In this document: positions 1 through 7,389 of the stretch, in pieces
How the letters are laid out: the number at the start of each line of letters is the position of its first letter
How positions within the stretch are numbered: the first letter of the stretch is position 1
Notes under the pieces: generated by a model
Databases searched by the model: none
What the model saw: the letters and a program-made list of their open reading frames with translations, nothing else
What the model was told of the DNA's origin: nothing
Origin: an uncultured Clostridia bacterium
GTDB lineage: Bacteria; Bacillota; Clostridia; Monoglobales; Monoglobaceae
DNA: 64,000 nt
Assembly (NCBI GenBank): GCA_947625905.1
Contig: CANQQJ010000016.1
Location: 1 to 64,000, forward strand
Direction of reading: 5' to 3'
Position numbers and translations under genes: made by a program

Positions 1-122
1 TTTGTTCTTTAACATTATATCATATTTGGAGTTCATTTTCCTTTTTATTTGTCACCCATCAATTGTATCGTAACAAAGCGTGATTTTTACGTTTTCTTAC
101 GCACTAAAAAAGGAGCTGAAAT

Positions 123-314
123 ATGAATATCTTAGAGGAATACATAGCGGCAAGCGGTTTACTCCACGATACTGATTTGCCGCGAGCATTTAAAATCAAA
201 AGCGATAAGTTTAACCCGGAATATATCGCAGGAGATATTGTTATCGTCAAAAAGGCTAACAATAATATCACGGTAATTGAATTGAGAAGGAGCATTAATC
301 ATGGGAAAAGATAA
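123..314 (+). CDS. small hypothetical protein of integrated element
   Basis: A 63-residue ORF with a good ribosome binding site (AAAGGAG, about 8 bases before the ATG). The middle contains the segment AGDIVIVKK, which faintly recalls the beta-strand of S24/LexA-type peptidase folds, but the protein is too short for that domain and I do not assign it. Its 3' end overlaps the next gene by 14 bases, and that gene has its own RBS, so the two are probably cotranslated. It lies at the outer edge of the element, converging on the TerS-like operon. Function unknown. Confidence 0.5.
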   Translation: MNILEEYIAASGLLHDTDLPRAFKIKSDKFNPEYIAGDIVIVKKANNNITVIELRRSINHGKR

Positions 315-579
315 AAATACGGTACCACGCTGCCAATATAACAGGCTTGCCAATTTGGTCGATGGTGATATTGACATGGACGCAGAAAAAGCGTTAACGG
401 CTCTCGGAACGCTTTTAGATAGCTATTTCATCATGGATACAGAAGCCGAAAATTTTGCCGCCCGCTTAGAATATGAGTACGACTGGGCGCACCGGATGGC
501 GGATATCGTATTTGACTACATATCAGATATCAGAAAGCGCATTAGGGAAATAGATTTATACCCTATACCGGAAGCCTGA
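301..579 (+). CDS. hypothetical protein of integrated element
   Basis: A 92-residue acidic, largely helical protein preceded by AAGGAG and overlapping the upstream small ORF by 14 bases. It has no recognisable catalytic motif, signal peptide or membrane segment. The size and the pairing with another small ORF are typical of accessory genes in phages and integrative elements. It is followed by a hairpin shared with the convergent TerS-like gene. I do not recognise the family. Confidence 0.5.
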   Translation: MGKDKNTVPRCQYNRLANLVDGDIDMDAEKALTALGTLLDSYFIMDTEAENFAARLEYEYDWAHRMADIVFDYISDIRKRIREIDLYPIPEA

Positions 580-621
580 CGCACAAACACAAGTTGGAGA
601 CGGAAATCTAAAAAAGCATGG

Positions 622-647
622 TAGGAGCGGCAATTAAACCGCTCCTA
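622..647. terminator. bidirectional hairpin between convergent genes
   Basis: Arms TAGGAGCGG and CCGCTCCTA pair perfectly around an 8-base loop. On the minus strand a T-run follows a few bases beyond. The hairpin overlaps the last codons of the TerS-like gene and lies after the + gene that ends at 579. Both arms are copies of the GGAGCGG motif enriched across the element. Confidence 0.5.
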
Positions 648-1034
648 TTCGTTTATTAACTTTCTCAATTCCTCGGTAGTTAAATCGGCAAACGGATTAT
701 TTGCGCTTATATTTGCTGAAAGACTCCCGCTTACATCAATTTGCTGCTTGTGTTTCCCTTTAAGCTCAAAAAATAATCTTATCGCCGCTACGTTGCCTTT
801 CTTGCATTGTTGGATCAGTGCCGCCCAAACGACGCCCAATTCCTTATTTGTGTATTTGTCGATCAGATCTCCGGCATATTTGCATATTTCGGGATATTCA
901 CGCAACCAACGATAAAACGTATCATGACTGATCCCCAAAGATTTGTATATTTCTTTGTCTGTCTTATATTCCGTAGGATTTGCAAGCATTTCCGCCAATT
1001 TCTTTTTCTTGCCCTCAATATTAAACTTTGACAA
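645..1034 (-). CDS. phBC6A51-type HTH protein, TerS-like (phage terminase small subunit related)
   Basis: About 129 residues. The N-terminal half carries a helix-turn-helix (roughly residues 25-50, with DKEIYKSLGISHDTFYRWL), followed by a charged helix. This organisation is found in phage helix-turn-helix/TerS-like proteins of the phBC6A51 type, which recognise DNA packaging or regulatory sites. I chose the TTG start at 1034, since the SD AGGGGTGATC lies at proper distance from it; a GTG at 1043 would overlap the SD. It is the last gene of the minus operon that starts at 4502. A TerS gene at the far end of such an operon is typical of phage satellites. The family assignment is by motif and context only. 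Confidence 0.6.
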   Translation of the reverse strand: MSKFNIEGKKKKLAEMLANPTEYKTDKEIYKSLGISHDTFYRWLREYPEICKYAGDLIDKYTNKELGVVWAALIQQCKKGNVAAIRLFFELKGKHKQQIDVSGSLSANISANNPFADLTTEELRKLINE

Positions 1035-1072
1035 ATCGATCACCCCTATATTAAAAAATTACGGAGCGGGAT

Positions 1073-1819
1073 TTATTGTTTTTGTTCAGATTTTCTCAGC
1101 TTATTATCTCGAATATTATCACGTTCTCGCAGTTCTTCAAGTCTGATCACCGCCCACTCTGTAGAGCTTGTCCATGTAGTATTAAAAGTCTTATATCCGC
1201 GAGGCTTATACGCAAATTCTTGACAATACTCCTGAAGTCTCTTGTTATTTCTGAGAACACGCAAAGCCTCGTGCTGAAGTGTAGAAACATACTGACCGCT
1301 GCAGCCTATCCGCTCCGCTATTTCAATTTGCGTTTTGTCATAATAGTATACGCCTCGTATAACTTCCTGATATTTAGGTTTAAGGGCTCGAACCTCATTA
1401 TCAACAAATTCACCTATCAATTTACGCTCCACATCTTCAAAACCCTGCTGAGAGCCCTCGTCCTCTATGGTATCTAAAATCGTCTGCTCCGTCTCATCAT
1501 TCAAAGGAACGTCAAGAGATATAGGCTTAATGCGTTTTATCCCTCTAAAGCCGAAAAATTCCCTTATAACGTTATTGACATAATACCTTAGGTATGTATT
1601 AAACTTATACTCCTTATCCGGCTTATAATCTTTTATTGCCCGCTCCACGCCGAACCATGCAACGCTTATCAGCTCATCAGGCTCGCTCAAATGTTTACGC
1701 GCATAATCCGTATATCTGTTTATGTATCGGTACACGATTTTCCCGATATGCTCCCAGAGCTCATTTTTTGCCCCTAATTCGCCTTTTTGAATTTTAATGA
1801 TTAATTCCTCAGTTGACAA
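1073..1819 (-). CDS. sigma-70 family RNA polymerase sigma factor (element-encoded)
   Basis: About 248 residues. A region-2-like stretch includes ELISVAWFGVERAIKDY and KFNTYLRYYVNNVIREF (roughly residues 45-100). It is followed by a region-4-like HTH near residues 155-200 (EVIRGVYYYDKTQIEIAERIGCSGQYVSTL). The TTG start at 1819 fits a near-consensus SD (AGGCGGTGAT) better than the GTG at 1828, which lies inside the SD. Element-borne sigma factors usually drive late or transfer genes; its targets here are unknown. It sits between the DUF1492-like gene and the TerS-like gene in one operon. Confidence 0.75.
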   Translation of the reverse strand: MSTEELIIKIQKGELGAKNELWEHIGKIVYRYINRYTDYARKHLSEPDELISVAWFGVERAIKDYKPDKEYKFNTYLRYYVNNVIREFFGFRGIKRIKPISLDVPLNDETEQTILDTIEDEGSQQGFEDVERKLIGEFVDNEVRALKPKYQEVIRGVYYYDKTQIEIAERIGCSGQYVSTLQHEALRVLRNNKRLQEYCQEFAYKPRGYKTFNTTWTSSTEWAVIRLEELRERDNIRDNKLRKSEQKQ

Positions 1820-1954
1820 ACAAATCACCGCCTGATATAATATTTTTTAGTTTCTGGCGGTATATTTGCCTTTTGGTATAGGAGCGGGACGGTAAATTTC
1901 ATTTTTGGCGCCCGTAAAGTTTGATTGGTTTAGCCCCGCTCCTATATCCTGTTT

Positions 1955-2332
1955 TCAAGTAGTATTTACGTCCGGTATAAACTCGGCGACCGCTTCATAA
2001 GCCTTAAACTTTAAATCTCTGATTGTATGTCTACAACTGTAACCAATCTCCTGCGCTGTCTTTTGCCACGTCATACCGCACAAATAACGGCACGTCAACA
2101 GCGTCCGCAAAACATCATCTTGAACCGAGTTAATGGCATTTTCTATTTCGACTTTGGTTTTTATTAATTTTTCGCACAATTTGTCAATACTGCGCACATA
2201 CTCCCGATAACTCGGTTTTCCTAACGCCTCCACTCTTTCGGCGGTGTTATAAATACTTTCCCGCTCCGTTAAAAGAGCGTTAATCTCTGCGTCAATATAT
2301 CTTGCTCGGTTAAGCCATTTTTCGACTGTCAT
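1955..2332 (-). CDS. DUF1492-like phage regulatory protein
   Basis: 125 residues. The first two thirds are helical and coiled-coil-like. The C-terminus is an HTH resembling sigma region 4 (LRTLLTCRYLCGMTWQKTAQ, then EIGYSCRHTIRDLK). This is the layout of the DUF1492/ArpU-like proteins found before late genes in Gram-positive phages. It starts with ATG behind GGAGGGGTGA, 4 bases after the DnaC-like gene. It probably acts with the neighbouring sigma factor in transcriptional control, but that is inference from the HTH and position. Confidence 0.6.
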   Translation of the reverse strand: MTVEKWLNRARYIDAEINALLTERESIYNTAERVEALGKPSYREYVRSIDKLCEKLIKTKVEIENAINSVQDDVLRTLLTCRYLCGMTWQKTAQEIGYSCRHTIRDLKFKAYEAVAEFIPDVNTT

Positions 2333-2336
2333 AATA

Positions 2337-3200
2337 TCACCCCTCCAATCCTAAAATTGATCTGTCGGTTATGTATGCATCACTTGTTTTTCGCCGCCTC
2401 TGGCTTGCTCCCTTGACCTCGATCGGAGTACAACAGCCGAGTATGCGGTCAAAAATTCTGCTCTCGGTCATATTTCTCGGCGACTTCAGCTCTGCAAGGC
2501 TCAGATTAGTTGTAAAAATCAACGATCTTACTTCACACAACGAGTCTATGACCCGATAAACCTGTTCGCTCATGTATTCAGTACCCCGCTCCACACCGAA
2601 ATCATCAAATGCTATAACCTTAAAGCGCATAAGCTCGTCAATGGTTTCACTAAGCGACCGATCATATTTAAAATTTTTGTCAATCAAATATGACAAGCTC
2701 GTAAACGTGCAAGGCACATCTTGATCGATCAGCGCGTTTATAATACAAGCGGTAGCAAAGCTCTTTCCCGCTCCAATGTCACCCCAGAAAATTAAGCCGC
2801 GCTTTTGGGATATAAAGTGATCGACTTTCTCAACATACCTTTTGGCGATCTTGATAATCTGCGGGTTACTGCCGTTATCAAGATCAAATGTACACGATCT
2901 ATACTTTTCATTAACGACGCATGATCTTCGTATTTCCTTGCGTCTTTCTATTTTCATTTGCTCCTGATACTTCCGCTCCTCTGCCTCTTTTTTCTCTAAA
3001 AGCTCTCTGTCACATTTGCAGTTGCGCGGGTGCTTTTTGAGTTTTCCGTTAGTTCCATTTACCACATCTTCCGGATAGTCTTCTTCCTTCCGCTCGCCGC
3101 AAACGGAGCAGCGCTTATATCCCTCATCGTCAATGTAAGTATGCTCGCCTGAAATATTCATATTTTGCGCAAGCGACGCCTCGAAAATATTTGAATTCAT
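2337..3200 (-). CDS. DnaC/IstB-like AAA+ ATPase, helicase loader of the element
   Basis: 287 residues starting at the ATG behind AGGGGGTG. An upstream in-frame extension has no RBS and is rejected. An N-terminal Cys-rich stretch (CSVCGERKEEDY and CKCDRE) looks like a zinc finger. The AAA+ domain has Walker A GDIGAGKS near residue 138, Walker B VIAFDDFGVE near residue 195, and a sensor-1-like FTTNLS. DnaC/DnaI-type proteins load replicative helicase onto an origin. It lies directly after the replication initiator-like gene, so the pair probably forms the replication module. Confidence 0.8.
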   Translation of the reverse strand: MNSNIFEASLAQNMNISGEHTYIDDEGYKRCSVCGERKEEDYPEDVVNGTNGKLKKHPRNCKCDRELLEKKEAEERKYQEQMKIERRKEIRRSCVVNEKYRSCTFDLDNGSNPQIIKIAKRYVEKVDHFISQKRGLIFWGDIGAGKSFATACIINALIDQDVPCTFTSLSYLIDKNFKYDRSLSETIDELMRFKVIAFDDFGVERGTEYMSEQVYRVIDSLCEVRSLIFTTNLSLAELKSPRNMTESRIFDRILGCCTPIEVKGASQRRRKTSDAYITDRSILGLEG

Positions 3201-3210
3201 AAAACACCCC

Positions 3211-3945
3211 CTAAAACGGCAAATCGCCCTTGACGAATACTTGATCGCTTGCGTTAGCTTTTGGAGCGGCTTTATTATCATAAGCCCCCTCAAGCACTTT
3301 AACCGCGTTATTTTTGTTAATAAGCCAGTCAAAATTAGCTTGCCAGTCCGTTTTGCGCCCGCTCAAAAAGTCTGACGCCTGAGCCTTTTCAAAAATGGAT
3401 ATAAGCTCGTTTTCGGAGAACTCGTTTAAAAAAGATTTTATCTTCCTTTTGCGACTATCGGAGAGCTTTTTAACTTTCGGTAAATCAGTGCAAATTTCGT
3501 TGAAACGACTAATAATACTATTCAATGTAATATTAGTATATGTAATATTATATGGCTCATTTTTGGGCCGAGGGGTAGGCTCATTTTTGGGCTGACCCTC
3601 AGCCCATTTTTGCGCCGAGGTAGGCTCATTTTTGGGCCGAGGGGTATTGATCTTGATAAGACGGTTGATAACCTCGTTACTCATCTTATCACGTTCGAGT
3701 TGCACTTCTATATGTTTTTCCTTGCAAAGTGCAGATAGCCAACGCTTGACAGTCGAAACACTAACGCCGTACAAATCTGCAAAATATGAATTGCTCGCCC
3801 AGCAAAAGCCCTTTTCGTTGCACAGAGCGCTTATCTCGCCGTACAGCAGTTTTGCGTTTGCCGGAATTGCTTTGTCATATCTGACGCTTGCCGGGATAAC
3901 GGCATAATAACCCCTGCGCTCCTTATTCTCAACATTCTCGCTCAC
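3211..3945 (-). CDS. helix-turn-helix replication initiator-like protein
   Basis: 244 residues from a GTG start with SD AAAGGGGG. The N-terminal half is a winged HTH that opens with [22 protein letters not shown] and contains [20 protein letters not shown]. This arrangement is seen in RepA_N/DnaD-like phage replication proteins. The C-terminal part (residues about 165-225) is helical and DnaD-tail-like. A Pro/Asn-rich linker repeats PKNEPT three times and is encoded by tandemly related DNA at 3556-3650. It is upstream of the DnaC-like loader. Calling it an initiator is inference from architecture and position. Confidence 0.65.
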   Translation of the reverse strand: MSENVENKERRGYYAVIPASVRYDKAIPANAKLLYGEISALCNEKGFCWASNSYFADLYGVSVSTVKRWLSALCKEKHIEVQLERDKMSNEVINRLIKINTPRPKNEPTSAQKWAEGQPKNEPTPRPKNEPYNITYTNITLNSIISRFNEICTDLPKVKKLSDSRKRKIKSFLNEFSENELISIFEKAQASDFLSGRKTDWQANFDWLINKNNAVKVLEGAYDNKAAPKANASDQVFVKGDLPF

Positions 3946-4135
3946 AAAAAAGCCCCCTTTCTCTGTCCGTAAGCTCCGTGAATGGAAAATCAATATCTTG
4001 GAGCGGAATGCTGCCCGCTCCGATTTGACTTTTCCGCATACGCGTGTTATAATAGTTTTGAGTTTGAACCCTGTTCAACTCGTGGGCTTGCGCGACTTTC
4101 CACTGAGGGCAAGCCCTTTTATTTTTGAGTTTCAC
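3929..4135 (-). CDS. small hypothetical protein, translationally coupled
   Basis: A 68-residue ORF with a GTG start that overlaps the stop of the AlpA-like gene (GTGA). It has an SD-like GAGGTG upstream and overlaps the next gene by 17 bases. The protein is basic at its N-terminus and has no recognised domain. The tight overlaps on both sides argue for a real gene. The odd composition and the lack of motifs argue for caution. Confidence 0.4.
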   Translation of the reverse strand: MKLKNKRACPQWKVAQAHELNRVQTQNYYNTRMRKSQIGAGSIPLQDIDFPFTELTDRERGLFCEREC

Positions 4136-4326
4136 ACCTCGTCACCTCGGTTCAAATAGTCTGCGAGCCGTTCCGCATTGATCAGATATTTCTTACCCGC
4201 CTTGACGAAAACAATCTTCCGCTGTAAGCAAAGCTGACGGACGAAGTAACGTGTCAGTCCAAACATAGCCGCCGCCTCATCAATGCCGACCATGCGCGGA
4301 ATTTTTAACTCTGCTGCTACCGTCAT
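4132..4326 (-). CDS. AlpA/excisionase-like HTH protein
   Basis: 64 residues with the MerR-like winged HTH typical of small excisionases: IDEAAAMFGLTRYFVRQLCL, then the wing GKKYLINAERLADYLN. Such proteins direct element excision or activate the replication operon; AlpA plays this role in many satellites. ATGA-type overlaps join it to both neighbours, so it is the second gene of the operon that opens at 4502. Excision with the integrase at 5626 would be its natural partner function (inference). Confidence 0.7.
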   Translation of the reverse strand: MTVAAELKIPRMVGIDEAAAMFGLTRYFVRQLCLQRKIVFVKAGKKYLINAERLADYLNRGDEV

Positions 4327-4502
4327 GCCCGATCACCACCTTCCAACCGCTCGATCGCACTGAATATACGCTGTTTCTGTTCTTCTGTCGGTTCCTTACG
4401 AAGCCAACGAATTAACGTCATCTCGCAAATCCCGATTTCATCAGCGACTTGCCATAAATACAAACCTGCGTCTTTGATTTTTTGTTTTAGGTCTTTACCC
4501 AT
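4323..4502 (-). CDS. 59-residue HTH regulator, first gene of the element operon
   Basis: This short gene runs from an ATG at 4502, behind the SD AAAGGAG, to a TGA that overlaps the next ATG. Its sequence (KIKDAGLYLWQVADEIGI, then MTLIRWLRKEPTEEQKQRI) is a compact HTH of the type found as the first gene in Gram-positive integrative elements. It probably binds DNA to regulate the divergent promoters just upstream. Family name not certain. Confidence 0.7.
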   Translation of the reverse strand: MGKDLKQKIKDAGLYLWQVADEIGICEMTLIRWLRKEPTEEQKQRIFSAIERLEGGDRA

Positions 4503-4539
4503 AGATAAAACTCCTTTCGAAAAATGTTGTTATTTATGT

Positions 4540-4640
4540 TGACAGTTAGTGTTTATTATGATATACTGTCTATGATAAATAATAGCATAATCGCTATCAT
4601 AAATCAAGACTGTTTATAAAAATAATATAGACAGTCTATA
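4540..4640. promoter_or_regulatory. divergent control region with repeated ACTGTC operators
   Basis: The minus operon has a clear promoter: -35 TTGATT (4602-4607), a 17-bp spacer, and extended -10 TGCTATTAT (hexamer 4579-4584). Four copies of a GACAGT/ACTGTC-type half site surround it, near 4541, 4565, 4608 and 4632. The last lies in a perfect 15-base palindrome, TATAGACAGTCTATA (4626-4640). A second inverted pair, TATGATA/TATCATA, spans 4571-4601. This spacing fits a repressor that governs the switch between the integrase side and the replication side of the element. The + promoter is less clear. Confidence 0.65.
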
Positions 4641-4673
4641 AAAATCTATTGTTAGAAATTGGAGTGTCTATAT

Positions 4674-5648
4674 ATGCCAGAAGAATTAAAAGACGCAAAA
4701 TATGTAATTACTCGGCGTGCCGGAGAAGATTTTAAATTAGTTCAACACCCAAATTGTAATACTTTTAATCATCGTAAGTCTTTACGTTGGAGCGGGATTA
4801 AAGCTGTCCAAATAGATGATTTTGTGCCATCTATTTTAAACCAAACTCCCGCTACAACACAGTTAAAAGTTAATGATAATTTCATAATAAATGATTATTT
4901 TGATTATATAGAAAATACTAATATTTCGAAATATATGAAAGTGATTGATGATGTATTGTTACAAAAAAATGGAACGCAAAAAACGTCTGCTATGGATAGG
5001 TATTTTGAATATTCATATATTAACATAAGTCCATTAATGTGCTTAGGCTATGACACTATAATAACAGCCATTCCTAACATTCATCCAGAAAATTCGGAAT
5101 TTTCTTTGACCGAAATAGAAAAATTATACTTAACACCCTTTGATGAGAGGAATAGAACAAATAATATATTTAAAATGTATGCCGGAATTATACTTGAGCA
5201 CTACATTTTTGAAACTTTTGAAAGTATGTTTAGATATTGTATTCTACATATGATTGAAAATAATATTATGTTAAAAAAATGTGAAAATTGCGGCAAATAT
5301 TTTTATCCCGCAAGCCGCTCCGATGAAAAATACTGCAATAATGTACTCAAAAACGGTAAAACGTGCAGACAGCTCGGTTATGAAATCAAGGTTAATAATG
5401 ATGAATTATTAAAAACATACAGAACGGCATATAAGACGGCTAACGGTTGGAAAAACCGTAACAAGGCAAATATTAAAAATATTGATACAGCATTTTCAAA
5501 CTGGCATAAGGACACCAAAAAACAGCTGAGACAAGCGCAAGACGGAAATTTAAGCATAAATGAATACAAACAATGGTTTAAAGATAATAGCTTTAGAAAT
5601 TATGTAAAGCGAGGGGTGATTGATCATGGCAAGCATAAAACGCATTGA
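4674..5648 (+). CDS. DUF6076-like zinc-binding protein next to integrase
   Basis: 324 residues from an ATG behind GGAG. The N-terminal two thirds have no recognised motif. The C-terminal third carries a CGNR/zinc-finger-like motif (CENCGKYFYPASRSDEKYC, then a later Cys) followed by a basic helical tail, as in DUF6076-type proteins often found beside integrases. It overlaps the integrase start by about 23 bases and shares its transcript. In satellites this position usually holds the master repressor, so a regulatory role is possible but not shown. Codon use is AT-rich compared with the following integrase. Confidence 0.55.
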   Translation: MPEELKDAKYVITRRAGEDFKLVQHPNCNTFNHRKSLRWSGIKAVQIDDFVPSILNQTPATTQLKVNDNFIINDYFDYIENTNISKYMKVIDDVLLQKNGTQKTSAMDRYFEYSYINISPLMCLGYDTIITAIPNIHPENSEFSLTEIEKLYLTPFDERNRTNNIFKMYAGIILEHYIFETFESMFRYCILHMIENNIMLKKCENCGKYFYPASRSDEKYCNNVLKNGKTCRQLGYEIKVNNDELLKTYRTAYKTANGWKNRNKANIKNIDTAFSNWHKDTKKQLRQAQDGNLSINEYKQWFKDNSFRNYVKRGVIDHGKHKTH

Positions 5649-6963
5649 TGGCAAAAACGGAGCTGTAAGCTATAAGATCACCGTATCAAACGGCTATGAC
5701 GTGAACGGGCGCAAGATACGTAAATTTAAAACCGTAAAGCTCGACCCTTACAAATTTAACACCGAACTCAAACGACAAAACGAGTTGGAGCGGCTCGCTT
5801 ACGAGTTTGAAAAAAGTGTTATAAGCGGTGTGTATATGGACGGCGAAAACATGACGCTGCATGAATTTTCCGCAAAATGGTTTAAGGAATACGCAAAGGA
5901 GCAGCTCACAGAGGCAACACATTACTTTTATCTTGACGTGTATAACGCATACATCAAAGACGAAATAGGGCATTACACCATGTCCGGCTTAAAGCCGCTC
6001 CGTATACAAGAGCTGCTAAACCACCTGAAAAATGACAACGTGCGCCGCGACAACAAAGAGGGCGGTTTAAGCAGTTCCACAGTAAAGAAAATATATGCTC
6101 TGCTGTCCAAAATGTACGCCTGCGCCGTTAACTGGCAAATAGTTAATGACAATCCTTGCCGTAAAGTGCAGCCCCCGAAAGCCGAAAAAAAGGACGATAT
6201 AAAGCACTTCACTCCGGAGCAGGCTCTTATATTCTTAAACGCACTTGACGTGGGCTATACCACCACATACAAGGCGCATACCAGAACAGACGATACAGGC
6301 AAAAAATACACCGTTCCAGAATACACCGAAACTCATTATATCCCGCTCCAGCTTAAAGTATTTTATCACATAGCCTTATACGGCGGCATGAGGAAAGGTG
6401 AGATCCTCGCTCTTACATTTGACGATATAGATTTTAAGCGGCAAACCATATCAATCACAAAATCGGTCTCATACGTCAATCACCGATTGATAATCAAAGA
6501 GCCAAAAACGCAGACGTCAAACAGAGTTATTGTAGTTCCAAAGCACGTTATAGATCTGATACGGCAGTTAAAGCTCGAAAAGGCAAAGAAACAGTTTGAG
6601 CTCGGAACCTATTGGAAAAATACAAATTATTTGTTCACCACGGAGCGGGGCGAACCTATGAACGTGTCAACACCATATCAAGCGTTTAAGAAGATAATCA
6701 GGCGGCATAACCGAATGATAGAGACAGACGAAAGCCTTAAACCAAAACAAAAACAGTCGCTGCTCCTCCCCGATATACCGCTCCATGGGCTCAGGCACAC
6801 ATCAGCAACTTTGCTTATAGCGAAATCCATTGACCCTAAGACAGTTTCGGCAAGGCTCGGACACTCCCAAACAAGCACAACGCTTAATATATACGCCCAC
6901 GCCTTAAAATCTCTTGATGAAACGGCAAGCACAGCCCTTGAAGATATTTTACAGGCAAAATGA
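5626..6963 (+). CDS. tyrosine recombinase, integrase of the tRNA-Arg element
   Basis: 445 residues. The ATG at 5626 is preferred over a TTG at 5620 because GAGGGG lies 9 bases before it. The protein has an AP2-like N-terminal arm-binding region, a SAM-like core-binding domain (about residues 70-180) and a catalytic domain. Catalytic residues are visible: Arg in GGMRKGEILAL, HGLRHT, LGHSQTSTT and the Tyr in NIYAHAL. The gene reads toward the 3' end of the tRNA-Arg gene only 110 bases away, the standard arrangement for tRNA-targeted elements. The other attachment site is not in the window. Confidence 0.9.
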   Translation: MASIKRIDGKNGAVSYKITVSNGYDVNGRKIRKFKTVKLDPYKFNTELKRQNELERLAYEFEKSVISGVYMDGENMTLHEFSAKWFKEYAKEQLTEATHYFYLDVYNAYIKDEIGHYTMSGLKPLRIQELLNHLKNDNVRRDNKEGGLSSSTVKKIYALLSKMYACAVNWQIVNDNPCRKVQPPKAEKKDDIKHFTPEQALIFLNALDVGYTTTYKAHTRTDDTGKKYTVPEYTETHYIPLQLKVFYHIALYGGMRKGEILALTFDDIDFKRQTISITKSVSYVNHRLIIKEPKTQTSNRVIVVPKHVIDLIRQLKLEKAKKQFELGTYWKNTNYLFTTERGEPMNVSTPYQAFKKIIRRHNRMIETDESLKPKQKQSLLLPDIPLHGLRHTSATLLIAKSIDPKTVSARLGHSQTSTTLNIYAHALKSLDETASTALEDILQAK

Positions 6964-7013
6964 AATCTTTGTGATTTATTTAACAGTCGCCAAATAGTCA
7001 CCAAAACACAAAA

Positions 7014-7041
7014 CCGCTCTTTTACGGAGCGGCTCTTCTTT
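7014..7041 (+). terminator. terminator of integrase gene
   Basis: Arms CCGCTC and GAGCGG form a hairpin with a 7-base loop, followed by a T-rich run. It lies between the integrase stop and the tRNA and contains the last copy of the element's enriched GGAGCGG motif. Confidence 0.6.
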
Positions 7042-7072
7042 TTGAAAACCAACGTGTTTTCGCTGTTTTGAG

Positions 7073-7149
7073 TGGTATGCCCGGCGGGATTTGAACCCGC
7101 GACCTTCAGAGTCGGAGTCTGACACTCTATCCAACTGAGCTACGGACAC
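7073..7149 (-). tRNA. tRNA-Arg (anticodon CCG)
   Basis: On the minus strand the sequence folds as a complete cloverleaf. The acceptor stem GTGTCCG pairs with CGGGCAT (with two wobble pairs). The D arm is GCTC..GAGT, the anticodon loop is CTCCGAC giving anticodon CCG, and the T arm is GCGGG TTCAAAT CCCGC. The CCA end is encoded. The 3' end faces the integrase, marking it as the likely integration target of the left element. Confidence 0.93.
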
Positions 7150-7305
7150 ATATTCACAATAAAAAATTATATCACAATTTTTCGGCTTTTGCAAGCATTA
7201 TTTTTCCCGCTTTTCATTTCTCTTGTTTTTCATCTCCGAAAGACATTGATAAAAATTTAACAAAATTATTTTAAAATGTATACATAACTTAGTAAAATTT
7301 GGATA

Positions 7306-7363
7306 TTGTAAATCATTATATCCTGTGCTATTATTTAAGCATAGATTGTTAAATAGTTATCAA
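7306..7363 (+). promoter_or_regulatory. adhE promoter with Rex-like operator
   Basis: The -35 TTGTAA (7306-7311), a 17-bp spacer and the extended -10 TGCTATTAT (hexamer 7329-7334) form a strong sigma-A promoter. Just downstream, at 7346-7363, lies TTGTTAAATAGTTATCAA. This differs at one position from the clostridial Rex consensus TTGTTAANNNNTTAACAA. Rex would block the promoter when the NADH/NAD+ ratio is low, so adhE is probably induced when NADH accumulates (established for clostridial adhE; inferred here). Confidence 0.8.
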
Positions 7364-7389
7364 TCAAATCAAAGAAAGGAACTGATAGC

